From: Pseudomonas sp. S06B 330
Lineage (GTDB): Bacteria; Pseudomonadota; Gammaproteobacteria; Pseudomonadales; Pseudomonadaceae
Direction of reading: 5' to 3'
DNA length: 64,000 bases
NCBI RefSeq assembly: GCF_002845275.2
Contig: NZ_CP088149.1
Span: 4,708,501 to 4,772,500, forward strand
Part shown: one piece after another, positions 51,252 through 61,620 of the stretch
How the letters are laid out: every line of letters begins with the position of its first letter
Numbering within the stretch: the stretch's first letter is position 1
The notes under the pieces: model-generated
What the model was told of the DNA's origin: nothing
Database searches by the model: none
The model's input: the letters and a program-made list of their open reading frames with translations, nothing else
Made by a program: the position numbers and the translations under genes

Positions 51252-51636
51252 CATCAAGTCCTTGCATCAGTTCAGCGAAAGAAATCGAAGGCAGTAGCGT
51301 GCAGTTCGCCAATTGCAGGGCAAGAGGCTGCCAACGCTGGCCATGCTCACCACCGTCGAGCTTGCGCAGCTGCAACAGTGGCTTCCAGGCCTGATCCAGG
51401 CACAGGCAACGCCAATGCCAGGGCAGCATGCGATCGCAGGCGGTATCCAGGAGCAGGCGCAATGAGGTCAGGGCGACGGTCCAGGCCGAGGTCTCGGTGC
51501 AGCACACCAGGTAGCGACCTTCGGCCAGGTAATGTTCGATCAGCCGCGGTTCATCCGGCTCCATCGCACAACGGATACGGCGGCTGAGCCAGCGCCAGTT
51601 TTCGAGGTAGGGCAATTCGTGAAGGACGGGTTTCAT
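51244..51636 (-). CDS. fagA: FagA-like Fur-associated protein
   Basis: This is a 130-residue protein at the position of fagA (Fur-associated gene A) of P. aeruginosa, first gene of the fumC-sodA operon. It begins MKPVLHELPYLENWRWLSRRIRCAMEP and contains many Trp, Cys and Leu residues but no membrane helix or known motif. I chose the ATG at 51636, about 10 nt after AGGTG; in-frame ATG codons at 51642 and 51645 are also possible. Function unknown. Strong Fur boxes lie just upstream. Confidence 0.82.
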   Translation of the reverse strand: MKPVLHELPYLENWRWLSRRIRCAMEPDEPRLIEHYLAEGRYLVCCTETSAWTVALTSLRLLLDTACDRMLPWHWRCLCLDQAWKPLLQLRKLDGGEHGQRWQPLALQLANCTLLPSISFAELMQGLDDE

Positions 51637-51651
51637 GAACATCATCACCTA

Positions 51652-51694
51652 GATAATGATATTCATTATTAAGTGATAATCATAATCAGTTCAA
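51652..51694 (-). promoter_or_regulatory. Fur-repressed promoter of fagA-fumC-orfX-sodA-ZIP
   Basis: GATAATGATATTCATTATT at 51652-51670 matches the Fur consensus GATAATGATAATCATTATC at 17 of 19 positions. A second, weaker box (14 of 19) begins at 51674. On the minus strand TTGAAC (51694-51689) and TAATAA (51671-51666) are 17 bp apart, so the boxes cover the -10 and spacer. Fur with iron would block RNA polymerase directly. Confidence 0.88.
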
Positions 51695-51713
51695 GAAGGT
51701 GAAAGAATAAAAG

Positions 51714-51740
51714 CAAAAAGCCCGACACATGGCCGGGCTT
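51714..51740 (-). terminator. Terminator downstream of pmbA
   Basis: On the minus strand AAGCCCG pairs with CGGGCTT around a 9-nt loop and is followed by TTTTGC. It lies between pmbA and the Fur promoter. Confidence 0.75.
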
Positions 51741-51816
51741 GATGGTGGGGTTCAACGATTTGAGCGGCCTGCCGATGAGGCCGGTGCACCTGCAACTAGG
51801 GAGCTGCCTGGATTAC

Positions 51817-51858
51817 GACCGCCGGGCGGTCGATTGCGGGCAAGTCCCGCTGCCACAG
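51817..51858. repeat. GC palindrome and single REP half next to pmbA stop
   Basis: GACCGCC-G-GGCGGTC is a perfect palindrome (51817-51831). It is followed by GCGGGCAAGTCCCGCTGCCACA, split here as GCGGGC/CCCGC, a lone REP of the valS subtype without its inverted partner. Confidence 0.65.
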
Positions 51859-51859
51859 G

Positions 51860-53206
51860 TCAACTGCCGGCGACGGTCATACGCTCGATCAGTACCGAGC
51901 CTGTGTGAATGTTGCTACGGGTTTCAAGATCATTACCGATCGCGACAATTTGCTGGAACATGTCTTTCATATTGCCGGCGATGGTCACTTCCTGAACAGC
52001 GAATTGAATCTCGCCGTTCTCCACCCAGTAGCCTGCTGCACCACGGGAATAATCACCGGTCACCATGTTCAGACCATGGCCCATCAGCTCGGTCACCAAC
52101 AATCCGCGCCCCATACGCCGAATCAGGGCGGCCTGATCCTCGACCCCGTGCGTGACATAGAGGTTATGCACACCACCGGCGTTGGCGGTGCTCGGCAAGC
52201 CCAACTTGCGCCCGGAATAGGTACCCAGCACATAGGACACCAACTCACCTTTTTCGACGAACGGTTTGGCATACGTGGCCAGGCCGTCCCCATCGAACGC
52301 CGCACTGCCTAGCGCCCGCATAAGGTGCGGACGCTCATCCAGGGTCAACCAGCTCGGAAACAGGCGCTGGCCCATCGTTCCTTCCAGGAACGACGACTTG
52401 CGATACAGGTTGCCACCCGAGATCGCCGACAGAAAGCTGCCGAACAGGCCGCCAGCAAGCTCCGCGGAAAATAGCACCGGCACTTCGCAGGTCGGCACCG
52501 GTCGCGCGCCCAGGCGGCTGGCGGCCCGCTGCGCAGCGCGCTGACCAATGCTGCGCGGATCAGCCAGCAGCTCACCCTGACGATTGACGTCGTACCAGTA
52601 ATCACGCTGCATCTGGCCTTCAGCTTCGGCGATCATCACGCAGCTCAGGCTGTGACGGGTCGAGGCATAACCACCGATAAAGCCATGGCTATTGCCATAG
52701 ACCCGGCAGCCTTGGTGAGTATTGAGCGTGGTGCCGTCGGCGTTCTTGATTCGCGCATCGGCATCGAAAGCCGCTGCCTCGCAGGCAAGCGCCTTTTCAA
52801 TAGCCTGCTCCGGGGTGATGTCCCAGGCGTGATAGAGATCGAAATCTGCCAGCTCACGCGCCATCAACGCCGGGTCTGCAAGCCCGGCACAGTCATCCTC
52901 AGAAGTGTGCTTGGCAATCGCCAAGGCCGCAGCAACAGTCTCGCGAATGGCCTCGCTGCCGCTGGCCGAGGTGCTGGCCGAGCCTTTGCGCTGGCCGACA
53001 TACAAGGTGATGCCAAAACCCTGGTCGCGATTGAACTCCACGGTCTCCACTTCACGCTGGCGCACCGAGGTCGACAGCCCCTGTTCCAGCGATACCGCCA
53101 CTTCACAGGCACTGGCTCCCTGGCGCTTGGCCTCGGCAATAATCTGCTCGACCTGTTCCTGCAACGCCGGCAGGGCCTGTGGACCTACGCTCTGGACTGC
53201 ACTCAT
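51860..53206 (-). CDS. pmbA: PmbA/TldE, partner of the TldD metalloprotease
   Basis: PmbA (TldE) pairs with TldD to form a protease that in E. coli matures microcin B17 and degrades CcdA. The 448-residue protein lacks the HExxxH metal site, as expected for the non-catalytic subunit, and carries [35 protein letters not shown] in its C-terminal domain. I chose the ATG at 53206, 6 nt after GGAG. tldD is 0.7 kb away. yjgA, transcribed the other way, lies between. Confidence 0.95.
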   Translation of the reverse strand: MSAVQSVGPQALPALQEQVEQIIAEAKRQGASACEVAVSLEQGLSTSVRQREVETVEFNRDQGFGITLYVGQRKGSASTSASGSEAIRETVAAALAIAKHTSEDDCAGLADPALMARELADFDLYHAWDITPEQAIEKALACEAAAFDADARIKNADGTTLNTHQGCRVYGNSHGFIGGYASTRHSLSCVMIAEAEGQMQRDYWYDVNRQGELLADPRSIGQRAAQRAASRLGARPVPTCEVPVLFSAELAGGLFGSFLSAISGGNLYRKSSFLEGTMGQRLFPSWLTLDERPHLMRALGSAAFDGDGLATYAKPFVEKGELVSYVLGTYSGRKLGLPSTANAGGVHNLYVTHGVEDQAALIRRMGRGLLVTELMGHGLNMVTGDYSRGAAGYWVENGEIQFAVQEVTIAGNMKDMFQQIVAIGNDLETRSNIHTGSVLIERMTVAGS

Positions 53207-53314
53207 GGTTTTCTCCACTCAAATTCTGCGTTCGGCGCGGGTCAATCTACGACCGGACCGGACAAGCGGCCCCCGACTGGTTATCATGGCGGCGATTCTC
53301 AGCGGACTGCCCCC

Positions 53315-53836
53315 ATGGTTGATTCTTACGACACCGCCTTTGACGGCGAAAAAAGCAAAACCCAAATCAAGCGCGAGATGCAGGCGCTGGTCGATATGGG
53401 CGAGCGCCTTACCACGCTCAAGCCCGATACCCTGGCCAAACTGCCGTTGACCGACGAACTGCGCATGGCTCTTGAAGAGCACAAGAAGCACACGGCCAAC
53501 GAAGCCAAAAGGCGTCACCGGTCGTTCATCGGCAAACTGATGCGTGACCAGGACATCGACGCGATCACTGCGCTTCTTGACCAGCTCGACGCCTCCTCGC
53601 GCCAGTACAACGAGCGCTTCCATAACCTTGAACGCTGGCGCGACCGCCTGATCGACGGCACCGACGAAGTTCTGGAGAAATTCGTCCAGGAGTATCCGGA
53701 CGCCGATCGCCAGCAACTGCGCTCACTGATCCGCCAGGCCCAGCACGAGCTGAAAACCAACAAGACGCCGACTGCCAGCCGTAAGATCTTCAAGTACATC
53801 CGCGACCTCGACGAGATCCAACGCGGCCTGCGTTGA
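53315..53836 (+). CDS. yjgA: YjgA/DarP ribosome-associated protein
   Basis: YjgA (DarP) binds pre-50S particles and is thought to help large-subunit assembly. The 173-residue, highly charged, helical protein begins [25 protein letters not shown] and has the family segment [17 protein letters not shown] and a C-terminal [17 protein letters not shown] chose the ATG at 53315; the frame runs open upstream across pmbA without family similarity. It is divergent from pmbA and convergent with tldD. Confidence 0.94.
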   Translation: MVDSYDTAFDGEKSKTQIKREMQALVDMGERLTTLKPDTLAKLPLTDELRMALEEHKKHTANEAKRRHRSFIGKLMRDQDIDAITALLDQLDASSRQYNERFHNLERWRDRLIDGTDEVLEKFVQEYPDADRQQLRSLIRQAQHELKTNKTPTASRKIFKYIRDLDEIQRGLR

Positions 53837-53843
53837 TCTTCGC

Positions 53844-53873
53844 AACCGGGCAGGCACCCTGCCCGCCCGGTTT
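53844..53873. terminator. Hairpin between convergent yjgA and tldD
   Basis: AACCGGGC pairs with GCCCGGTT, with an alternative inner stem GGGCAGG/CCTGCCC. TTTCAGTTT follows on the plus strand. It probably ends yjgA transcripts and may act for both genes. Confidence 0.6.
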
Positions 53874-53878
53874 CAGTT

Positions 53879-55318
53879 TCATGCGCCCGTGCCACCCACG
53901 GTAATTGCATCGATCTTCAGTGTCGGCTGACCCACACCCACCGGAACTGACTGACCATCCTTGCCGCAGGTCCCCACACCACTATCCAGGGACAGGTCGT
54001 TACCGACCATCGACACTCGACTCATGGCTTCCGGACCATTACCGATCAACGTCGCGCCCTTGACCGGTGCAGTGATCTTGCCGTCTTCGATCAGATAAGC
54101 CTCACTGGTGGAGAAGACGAATTTGCCGCTGGTGATATCGACCTGGCCACCACCAAGGTTGGCGCAATAGATACCACGCTTGACTGATTTGATGATTTCT
54201 TCCGGATCGCTTTCGCCAGCACGCATGTAGGTGTTGGTCATCCGTGGCATTGGCAGGTGCGCATAAGACTCACGACGACCGTTGCCGGTGACCGCCATGC
54301 CCATCAATCGGGCGTTGAGTTTGTCCTGCATGTAACCTTTGAGAATGCCGTTCTCGATCAGCGTGGTGCATTCGGTCGGGGTGCCTTCATCATCGACGCT
54401 CAAAGAGCCGCGACGACCTTCGAGGGTGCCGTCATCAACGATGGTGCACAGGCTCGACGCGACTTTCTCGCCCATGTGACCGCTATAGGCCGAACTGCCT
54501 TTACGGTTGAAATCCCCTTCCAGGCCATGGCCGACGGCTTCGTGCAGCAATACGCCCGACCAGCCGGAACCGAGCACAACTGGCAAGGTACCCGCCGGTG
54601 CCGGGATTGCCTCAAGGTTGACCAAGGCTTGGCGCAGGGCTTCACGGGCAAAGCCCATGACCCGTTCATCGGTGAAATAGCGATAGTCGGTTCGACCACC
54701 ACCGCCATGGCCACCACGCTCACGGCGACCGTTCTGTTCGACGATCACGCTGACATTGAAGCGCACCAGCGGGCGCACATCCGCTGCCAGGCTGCCATCA
54801 GCTGCAGCAATCAGGATGCGCTCCCAGACCCCGGCCATGCTCACGGTGACTTGTTGAATGCGCGGATCCAGCGCACGGGTGGCGGCATCGACACGCTTGA
54901 GCAATTCGACTTTCTCGGCCCGGCTGAGCACTTCCAAAGGATTGTCGGCGCCATACAACTGGGTAACAACCTGGCTTTTGAAGGCCTGGACGCTGCCATG
55001 TTGCCCAGCACGGGAAATCGAGCGGGCAGCACGGGCGGCCGAGGTCAGGGCTTCAAGGTTGATCGCGTTACTGTAGGCGAAACCGGTTTTCTCACCGGAC
55101 TGAGCACGTACGCCTACCCCCTGATCAAGGTTGAAACTACCTTCTTTGACAATGCCATCTTCAAGTGCCCAGGATTCAGATATCTGCCCCTGGAAGTACA
55201 GGTCGGCGGCATCAATGCCGGGCCCGGCCAACTCACCCAGCACTGACTGCAGGCTGTCGAGGGTCAGTCCCCCTGGCGCCAGCAGGTGCTCGCTGACAGT
55301 GGATAACATCTCGCTCAT
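53879..55318 (-). CDS. tldD: TldD metalloprotease catalytic subunit
   Basis: TldD is the zinc-dependent catalytic half of the TldD/TldE protease. The 479-residue protein has the metal motif [11 protein letters not shown] (HExxxH) in its middle and the C-terminal [24 protein letters not shown] region. The start [28 protein letters not shown] at 55318 follows the nitrilase stop by 2 bp, so the genes are coupled. Longer in-frame readings overlap the nitrilase gene and are rejected. Confidence 0.96.
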   Translation of the reverse strand: MSEMLSTVSEHLLAPGGLTLDSLQSVLGELAGPGIDAADLYFQGQISESWALEDGIVKEGSFNLDQGVGVRAQSGEKTGFAYSNAINLEALTSAARAARSISRAGQHGSVQAFKSQVVTQLYGADNPLEVLSRAEKVELLKRVDAATRALDPRIQQVTVSMAGVWERILIAAADGSLAADVRPLVRFNVSVIVEQNGRRERGGHGGGGRTDYRYFTDERVMGFAREALRQALVNLEAIPAPAGTLPVVLGSGWSGVLLHEAVGHGLEGDFNRKGSSAYSGHMGEKVASSLCTIVDDGTLEGRRGSLSVDDEGTPTECTTLIENGILKGYMQDKLNARLMGMAVTGNGRRESYAHLPMPRMTNTYMRAGESDPEEIIKSVKRGIYCANLGGGQVDITSGKFVFSTSEAYLIEDGKITAPVKGATLIGNGPEAMSRVSMVGNDLSLDSGVGTCGKDGQSVPVGVGQPTLKIDAITVGGTGA

Positions 55319-55320
55319 AG

Positions 55321-56172
55321 TCACTCCGAGGTGTGCGCAGGCCGCAAGGCGTCCTGCGAGAAAAAGCGCCGGTGCAAGGCCACCGGCATCCGCGCCCGAA
55401 TGGACGCTTGTTCGCTGCTGTCGCGCTCGCTCAGCAGCACGGCCTCGCCGCTGGCCTGTTCGGCGACTATGCGCCCCCAGGGATCGACGATCGCCGCATG
55501 GCCATAGGTTTCCCGTGCCCCTGGGTGGGTACCGCCCTGAGCGGCGGCCAAGACATAGCACTGGGTTTCAATCGCCCGTGCGCGAATCAGCACTTCCCAA
55601 TGTGCCGCGCCGGTGACGGCAGTGAATGCAGCAGGCGCACTGATCAACTCAGCGCCCGCAGCGCGCAAGGCGCTGTACAGTTCCGGAAAGCGCAAGTCAT
55701 AGCATACGCTCAAGCCCAGGCGCCCCACCGGGGTATCTGCCACGACCACCTGACTGCCATGGGCATAATCATCCGATTCCCGATAACGACCGCGGTTGTC
55801 AGCCACATCGACATCAAACAGGTGCAGCTTGTCGTAACGGGCAACGGTTTGTCCGTGTTCGTCGATCAGCAGTGAGCAGGCATGGGACTTGGCCTCAGGC
55901 TGCCCTTGGGGTGGCAGTGGAAGGGTACCGGCCACCAGCCATAACTTGAGGTCGCGAGCGGTTTGTTTCAACCACGGCAGGATCGGCCCTTGTCCCAGGG
56001 CTTCCGCGCGCCCGATGGCGGCGCTGTCGCGACGGCCCATGGCAGCGAAGTTCTCCGGCAACACCGCAAGCCGCGCACCGCCTGCAGCGGCCTGCTCCAG
56101 CAAGCGCCGAGCCTGTTCCAGGTTGGCCGCAATGTCACTTTGGCTGACCATCTGGATCACTGCTGACTTCAT
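55321..56172 (-). CDS. Carbon-nitrogen hydrolase (Nit1/omega-amidase type)
   Basis: This is a 283-residue member of the nitrilase superfamily, cleaving a C-N amide bond. The Glu-Lys-Cys triad is in [23 protein letters not shown] and [14 protein letters not shown]. The branch is that of Nit1/YbeM, which hydrolyses deaminated glutathione; substrate is inferred. It lies between yhdP (14 bp upstream) and tldD (2 bp downstream) on one strand, an arrangement common in Pseudomonas. Confidence 0.93.
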   Translation of the reverse strand: MKSAVIQMVSQSDIAANLEQARRLLEQAAAGGARLAVLPENFAAMGRRDSAAIGRAEALGQGPILPWLKQTARDLKLWLVAGTLPLPPQGQPEAKSHACSLLIDEHGQTVARYDKLHLFDVDVADNRGRYRESDDYAHGSQVVVADTPVGRLGLSVCYDLRFPELYSALRAAGAELISAPAAFTAVTGAAHWEVLIRARAIETQCYVLAAAQGGTHPGARETYGHAAIVDPWGRIVAEQASGEAVLLSERDSSEQASIRARMPVALHRRFFSQDALRPAHTSE

Positions 56173-56186
56173 GCGCGCTCCTGGGA

Positions 56187-59100
56187 TTATTTGTCGAAAG
56201 GTTTGATAAAGGTCATTTTAGGCTCTTTCCAAGGGCCTTCGATGCGGTAATGCACGCTGGCGTAACGCGCCACCCGGTCGCCGAGCAGACGATCGACCAG
56301 AAACAGTGCGCCCCCCACCGCCGGCGCGCCGACGATCAACGCGGCCAATGGCAAGTTGTTGGTTACCGGCAAGGTCACCTGCAGGGTCGCATCGACACGA
56401 TCACGGACCATATCCAGCGTGCCTTCGAGTTCAAGGTTACTGGAAGGCCCGGTCAGGGTGATCGGTTCGCGGGTCACGTAAACCCCCTCACTGGCTACCA
56501 GCAGGCCTTTGACCCGGTCATAGCTCAGCCCTTTGTCGAGCAGGTCAGAGAAGTCCAGTCGTAGACGACGGCCAATGGAGTTGAAGTTGAGCAAGCCGAA
56601 CACCCGCAGCGCCTGCGCGCCGCCCTCAACTTCAACGAACTGGCCTTTGCGCAAGGCCGCATCAAGACTCCCGGAGTAGCGGTTCAGACCAACCCAAGCT
56701 GGCGAGCCCGGCCAGCGACCATCGACATCCAGGCGAAAATCACGACTGGTGACCGTCGGGGCAAAGTTCCAGGCCTTTAACACGTCAGCCAGGTTCTTGC
56801 CTTCCAGGCGTCCCTTGTACCAGCTGCTGCTGGCCCCTGGGGCGCCCTCCCAGCCACCGTTACCATCAATCATCAGCCCTTTGAGACTCAGGTCGAGGTC
56901 ATTCAGCGCAATGCCTTTGGCAGTCGAACGGATCTTCACGGCGGCACTGCCAAGCAGATCATCGCCGCGAAACAGTTTGTCGATATTGAGGTCAATCGAG
57001 GGAATCTTGCGCGGATCAATTGATGCCATCGGATCAGGCGCGTTGGGTGAGGCCACTTCCGCCGGATCCGCAGCCGGTAGGTGGATTGTCTGCAAGTTGA
57101 CCACCAGCGGCGCGCCCTTGGCATCAGGCACCCGAGCGTTACCAATGATCTCTTGGCTGTCCAGACGCAGCGCCCAGTTGTTGCTGTTGCGGTCCAGACG
57201 CACCACCGCCTGGTTCAGGTTCAGACCGAACCCCTTGAGCTTACCGATACTCAAATCGACACTGCGCAACAGTTGAGCGGCACTGCCGCCAGCATCTTTA
57301 CCCGCCAAAGCCTCTGCTTGCTGCTGCCAGGGCTGCAAATCCAGTTCGGCCAAACGTCCACGCACCTGCACGCCCTGCCTACTGGGCAACTGAGCACTGC
57401 CACCACCAAATACCAGCTCGCCACGCCCTTGCGCCAATTTGTCCATGGGCGCGGCATAGAGCATGTTAGCCACATTCGCGTAGCTGAGGCTGAAGCGTCG
57501 CTCCGGCCCTTGCAAGGTCATGCCGAACTGGCTGTCGCGGGTTTCGTCGGCGGTCTTGCCGAACGGCGCTGGCACGTTGATCGCGAGCCCTTTGAGACTG
57601 GAATTGACCTTGAGTTGGTTGTCACGACTCCCCAGGTTGAGCTGCAACTGATACGGCAGCTCTCCGGATAACGGCAAGGTCTGCTTGACCTGCAGCCATT
57701 GGCTCAGGGCACTCAGGGCGACACGGCCTTTAGCTTCGACTCGGGTTTGGAGCTCACCGGGTTTACCCTCGGCAAAAATCTGCGCGGTGATCGGCTTGTC
57801 AAAGACCCGAGCACTGATGTTTTGACCGCTGAGGCCCTTGTCATAGTCGAAACGGAACGCACCCTTGAGCTGGTGCAGTTCAATCACTGGCGCCGCTATT
57901 TTCAGCCGTGCATCGCTGGTGTCGAAATCGACCACCACCTTAGGTTGCTGGCCCTTTGCCAGGGGAATATCCAGCTTGAGCTTGCCTTTGAGGCCGCCCT
58001 GGCCTTCCCAACCCGCAAACATTGCAGCGGTACCGATTGGTGCTTCCTGGAGGATTTTCAGGCCATCGCCAAGGTTGCCGTCGAAGCCACCATCGAGAAA
58101 CAGGTGACTGTGCTCGCCACTGGCGACGTGGGGGATGTTGACCTGCACGTCGCTGACTTGGGTATCGAGCAGTTGTCCGCGCCGTGCATTGATCCGCACC
58201 CCATCATCATCGATAGACACTTCACCATCGACCTTCTGCACCTGCGGCCAGCCGGGTTGAAAATCGAGCGCGGCATCATGCACTTTGAAAAATAGGCTGA
58301 TACTGCGTGCCTGATCAGATGCGCCGTGATTGAGCGAGCCCTGATACTGGAAGTAGCCTTCGTCGACCGTCCCCTTAAGGATTGCCGTGCGCAGCCATTC
58401 ATCCAGCGCCGGGCTCAAGACCTCAGGCAGGTATTTGGCGGTGTAGCGACCGTCGCCTTCGACCAGACCGACACGCAAGTCCATGTAGTCTTCGCGCGTT
58501 TCATCGAACAACAGGCGGATGAGGAAGTCCCCGGCAATCTTGCCTTCCTCCCCCAGCACTTTCAGATACGGGGCGACCAGGGTGAAACCCTCTTGGTCCA
58601 GGCGCCAGGTCAGGCGCGCATTGGCTTTCTGGTAGTTCCAGGGTTTAGCGAAGATCGGGTAGAGATGAAGCATGAACGCTTCGGTGTCCAGACGCAGCTC
58701 GCCATGCCCGAGGTCCCCGCTGATGCTGCCGCTGACATTTCCTGCCGCCGGCGCACCGTGGTAGGCACTGAAGCCGATCCGCTCAAGATTGGCAGCAAAG
58801 CTCAGGCGTTGGTCACCCGTTGCCTTGGGACGGATATCCACCTGGACATTGCGCAGGCTGCCTTTGACCTTTAGCCCCTCGACCACCGCCATGACCTTTT
58901 CCGGCAAGGGTGCCAGTGACTCGATCAACGGCGTGAGTGGCGTCAGGTCCAGGCGGTCGGCCTGCACCTTCCAGGTTTCTTCGCTCGTCTCACTGGCAGC
59001 ATCCTGCTTGAGCTGCAAGTGCGTCTCCCAGCGGGTCTTGCCCAGGCTCATGGCCAGAGAGTTCAACTGCACATCGAAACCTTGCTCACGGCGCTGGAAC

Positions 59101-59996
59101 CAAGCATTGAGTGCCAGGTTTTCCACCTTGGCCTCTTCACGCTCTGCATGGTTCCCACGTAACTGCGGTGCGTTCAGGCGCACGGCGGTGCTCTGCAACT
59201 GGCCGTTGCCCCAGCGCAGCCAGAACTCGCCACCGGCCTTGAGCTCCTTTGCCTGCCATTGCCCGAGCAGCTTGGGCGGCAGCCAGCGCGCCCAATCACT
59301 CTGCGGCAGACTCAGGTAGGCGTCGAGCTCACCCTCACGCCAGTGAGCCGGACGGATACGGCTACGCACATTCATGGCCACCGGCTGACCGTCGGGCAAG
59401 GTCAGGCGCACATCCAGACGCTGGCGAACACTACCGGTCTGCAGGCCAAGGCTGACGTAATTGAGGGTCATCGGTTCGCGCTGAAAAGGCTCGAGAGTAA
59501 CCTGGCTATCCAGCACGGTGATTTTCGACACCGCCTGCATGCGCTCCAACAACTGCTGCGGATCCAGCGGCTGGTCATCGGTTTTCGGCAGCCCGTCGAG
59601 GGTCCAGGCTCCGCGTTCATCTTCATGCAGGCTCAGATGCAGACCACCCACTTCAAGGTTAGCCAGGCGCAGTTGCCGGTCGGTGAGGCTGGCCCACAGA
59701 TCCGGTACCACCTTGACGCCATCCAGGCGCAATGCCGAGGCGCCTTCGCCGACCTGGATGTCGTTGACCACCAGTACCGGTGCCAAACCGCTCCAGCGTC
59801 CTTCCAGGCTGCCGATATGCACAGGCATGCCCAAAGCCTGTTCGGCCTTGTCTTCGACTTCGGCGCGGTATTCGGCCACCAGCGGCACCAGTTGTCGGCC
59901 AAGGCTTACATACAGCGCCACCAGCACCGCCAGCAAGGCACAGATTCCCAAGCCCCAGCGAGTCATCGCGCCTAGAACGCGGATCAGACGTTCCAT
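56187..59996 (-). CDS. yhdP: YhdP, AsmA-like intermembrane lipid transport protein
   Basis: YhdP is a very large inner-membrane-anchored protein forming a beta-groove bridge across the periplasm for phospholipid movement to the outer membrane. The 1269-residue protein has one N-terminal membrane helix (about 12-32, MTRWGLGICALLAVLVALYVSL region) and then the DUF3971/AsmA repeats to the end. A C-terminal NLPLAALIVGAPAVGGALFLVDRLLGD segment precedes the IEGPWKEPKM end motif. It complements the Mla system at 37565-40603. rng is 85 bp upstream. Confidence 0.94.
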   Translation of the reverse strand: MERLIRVLGAMTRWGLGICALLAVLVALYVSLGRQLVPLVAEYRAEVEDKAEQALGMPVHIGSLEGRWSGLAPVLVVNDIQVGEGASALRLDGVKVVPDLWASLTDRQLRLANLEVGGLHLSLHEDERGAWTLDGLPKTDDQPLDPQQLLERMQAVSKITVLDSQVTLEPFQREPMTLNYVSLGLQTGSVRQRLDVRLTLPDGQPVAMNVRSRIRPAHWREGELDAYLSLPQSDWARWLPPKLLGQWQAKELKAGGEFWLRWGNGQLQSTAVRLNAPQLRGNHAEREEAKVENLALNAWFQRREQGFDVQLNSLAMSLGKTRWETHLQLKQDAASETSEETWKVQADRLDLTPLTPLIESLAPLPEKVMAVVEGLKVKGSLRNVQVDIRPKATGDQRLSFAANLERIGFSAYHGAPAAGNVSGSISGDLGHGELRLDTEAFMLHLYPIFAKPWNYQKANARLTWRLDQEGFTLVAPYLKVLGEEGKIAGDFLIRLLFDETREDYMDLRVGLVEGDGRYTAKYLPEVLSPALDEWLRTAILKGTVDEGYFQYQGSLNHGASDQARSISLFFKVHDAALDFQPGWPQVQKVDGEVSIDDDGVRINARRGQLLDTQVSDVQVNIPHVASGEHSHLFLDGGFDGNLGDGLKILQEAPIGTAAMFAGWEGQGGLKGKLKLDIPLAKGQQPKVVVDFDTSDARLKIAAPVIELHQLKGAFRFDYDKGLSGQNISARVFDKPITAQIFAEGKPGELQTRVEAKGRVALSALSQWLQVKQTLPLSGELPYQLQLNLGSRDNQLKVNSSLKGLAINVPAPFGKTADETRDSQFGMTLQGPERRFSLSYANVANMLYAAPMDKLAQGRGELVFGGGSAQLPSRQGVQVRGRLAELDLQPWQQQAEALAGKDAGGSAAQLLRSVDLSIGKLKGFGLNLNQAVVRLDRNSNNWALRLDSQEIIGNARVPDAKGAPLVVNLQTIHLPAADPAEVASPNAPDPMASIDPRKIPSIDLNIDKLFRGDDLLGSAAVKIRSTAKGIALNDLDLSLKGLMIDGNGGWEGAPGASSSWYKGRLEGKNLADVLKAWNFAPTVTSRDFRLDVDGRWPGSPAWVGLNRYSGSLDAALRKGQFVEVEGGAQALRVFGLLNFNSIGRRLRLDFSDLLDKGLSYDRVKGLLVASEGVYVTREPITLTGPSSNLELEGTLDMVRDRVDATLQVTLPVTNNLPLAALIVGAPAVGGALFLVDRLLGDRVARYASVHYRIEGPWKEPKMTFIKPFDK

Positions 59997-60081
59997 GGCA
60001 ATGGCCCTCCAACTCGTGCCTTAACTATGGCCGCTACCGGGCGCTTTGCCAGCCCTTGCGGTGGCCAGGTGCATGCAGCGA

Positions 60082-61539
60082 TCAGAGCAGCACCACATCG
60101 TATTGTTCCTGGGAATACATCGACTCGACCTGAAAGCGAATGGTCCGACCGATGAACGTCTCAAGCTCAGCGACATTACCCGACTCTTCATCGAGTAAGC
60201 GGTCCACCACTTTTTGATTGGCCAACACTCTATAGCCTTCGGCTTGGTAGGCGCGGGCTTCACGGAGAATTTCGCGGAAAATCTCGTAACAAACCGTCTC
60301 GGGGGTCTTCAACTTGCCTCGTCCCTGACAGCAATGGCAGGGTTCACACAACACCTGTTCCAGGCTTTCACGGGTGCGCTTGCGCGTCATCTGCACCAGA
60401 CCCAGCTCGGTAATGCCGATGATGTTGGTCTTGGCGTGATCGCGCTCAAGCTGCTTTTCCAGAGTCCGCAGCACCTGGCGCTGATGCTCCTCATCCTCCA
60501 TGTCAATGAAGTCGATGATGATAATCCCGCCAATATTGCGCAAGCGCAGTTGCCGGGCAATGGCGGTGGCCGCCTCCAGGTTAGTCTTGAAGATGGTCTC
60601 TTCCAGGTTGCGATGCCCCACGAAGGCGCCGGTATTGACGTCGATGGTGGTCATCGCTTCGGCCGGATCAACCACCAGGTAGCCCCCGGACTTGAGCGGC
60701 ACCTTACGGTCCAGCGCCCGCTGGATCTCGTCTTCGACACCATACAGGTCGAAAATCGGCCGCTCACCCGGGTAGTGCTCAAGGCGGTCAGCGATTTCGG
60801 GCATCAGTTCGCCGACGAACTGCGTGGTTTTCTGGAAGGTTTCCCGCGAGTCGATGCGGATTTTCTCAATTTTCGGGTTGACCAGATCACGCAGGGTCCG
60901 CAAGGCCAGGCCCAGGTCCTCGTAGATTTCCGTTGGGGCGCCAACCGTTTTGATCTGCGCACCAATCTGATCCCAAAGCCTGCGCAGGTAGCGGATGTCC
61001 ATGAGGATTTCGTCGGCACCGGCGCCCTCGGCAGCGGTACGCAGGATGAAACCACCGGCATCCTGGATGTTTTCCTGGGCGACGCAGTCGGTAACCACTT
61101 GCTTTAAGCGCTCACGCTCGGCTTCGTCTTCGATCTTCAGGGAGATACCGACATGGCTGGTGCGCGGCATGTACACCAGGTAACGCGATGGGATCGAGAG
61201 TTGGGTAGTCAGCCGTGCGCCTTTGGAGCCGATAGGGTCCTTGGTGACCTGTACCACCAGACTCTGGCCTTCGTGCACCAGCGCGCTGATGCTTTCCACC
61301 GATGAACCTTCGCGCTGGGAGATTTCCGAAGCATGGATAAAGGCGGCACGGTCCAGGCCGATGTCGACGAACGCCGCCTGCATCCCTGGCAACACGCGAA
61401 CCACCTTGCCCTTGTAGATATTGCCGACAATGCCACGGCGCTGCGTGCGCTCAACATGCACTTCCTGAAGAACACCGTTCTCCACCACCGCCACGCGTGA
61501 TTCCATCGGTGTGATATTGATCAGAATCTCTTCACTCAT
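60082..61539 (-). CDS. rng: Ribonuclease G (CafA)
   Basis: RNase G is an RNase E-family endonuclease that matures the 5' end of 16S rRNA and turns over some mRNAs. The 485-residue protein has an S1 domain near the N-terminus (about 38-125, RRGIVGNIYKGKVVRVLPGMQAAFVDIG), the catalytic region with IIDFIDMEDEEHQRQVL, and the zinc-link CEPCHCCQGRG. It lacks the long C-terminal scaffold of RNase E. It is downstream of maf in the mreBCD-maf-rng cluster. Confidence 0.97.
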   Translation of the reverse strand: MSEEILINITPMESRVAVVENGVLQEVHVERTQRRGIVGNIYKGKVVRVLPGMQAAFVDIGLDRAAFIHASEISQREGSSVESISALVHEGQSLVVQVTKDPIGSKGARLTTQLSIPSRYLVYMPRTSHVGISLKIEDEAERERLKQVVTDCVAQENIQDAGGFILRTAAEGAGADEILMDIRYLRRLWDQIGAQIKTVGAPTEIYEDLGLALRTLRDLVNPKIEKIRIDSRETFQKTTQFVGELMPEIADRLEHYPGERPIFDLYGVEDEIQRALDRKVPLKSGGYLVVDPAEAMTTIDVNTGAFVGHRNLEETIFKTNLEAATAIARQLRLRNIGGIIIIDFIDMEDEEHQRQVLRTLEKQLERDHAKTNIIGITELGLVQMTRKRTRESLEQVLCEPCHCCQGRGKLKTPETVCYEIFREILREARAYQAEGYRVLANQKVVDRLLDEESGNVAELETFIGRTIRFQVESMYSQEQYDVVLL

Positions 61540-61620
61540 GGCAGGCTCTCGTCAAAGGACTTCAGTAATGATGGATCGCGCGCGGGCGACTGGCTAGCAG
61601 CAGTCTTGTCTTGTCCTCGC

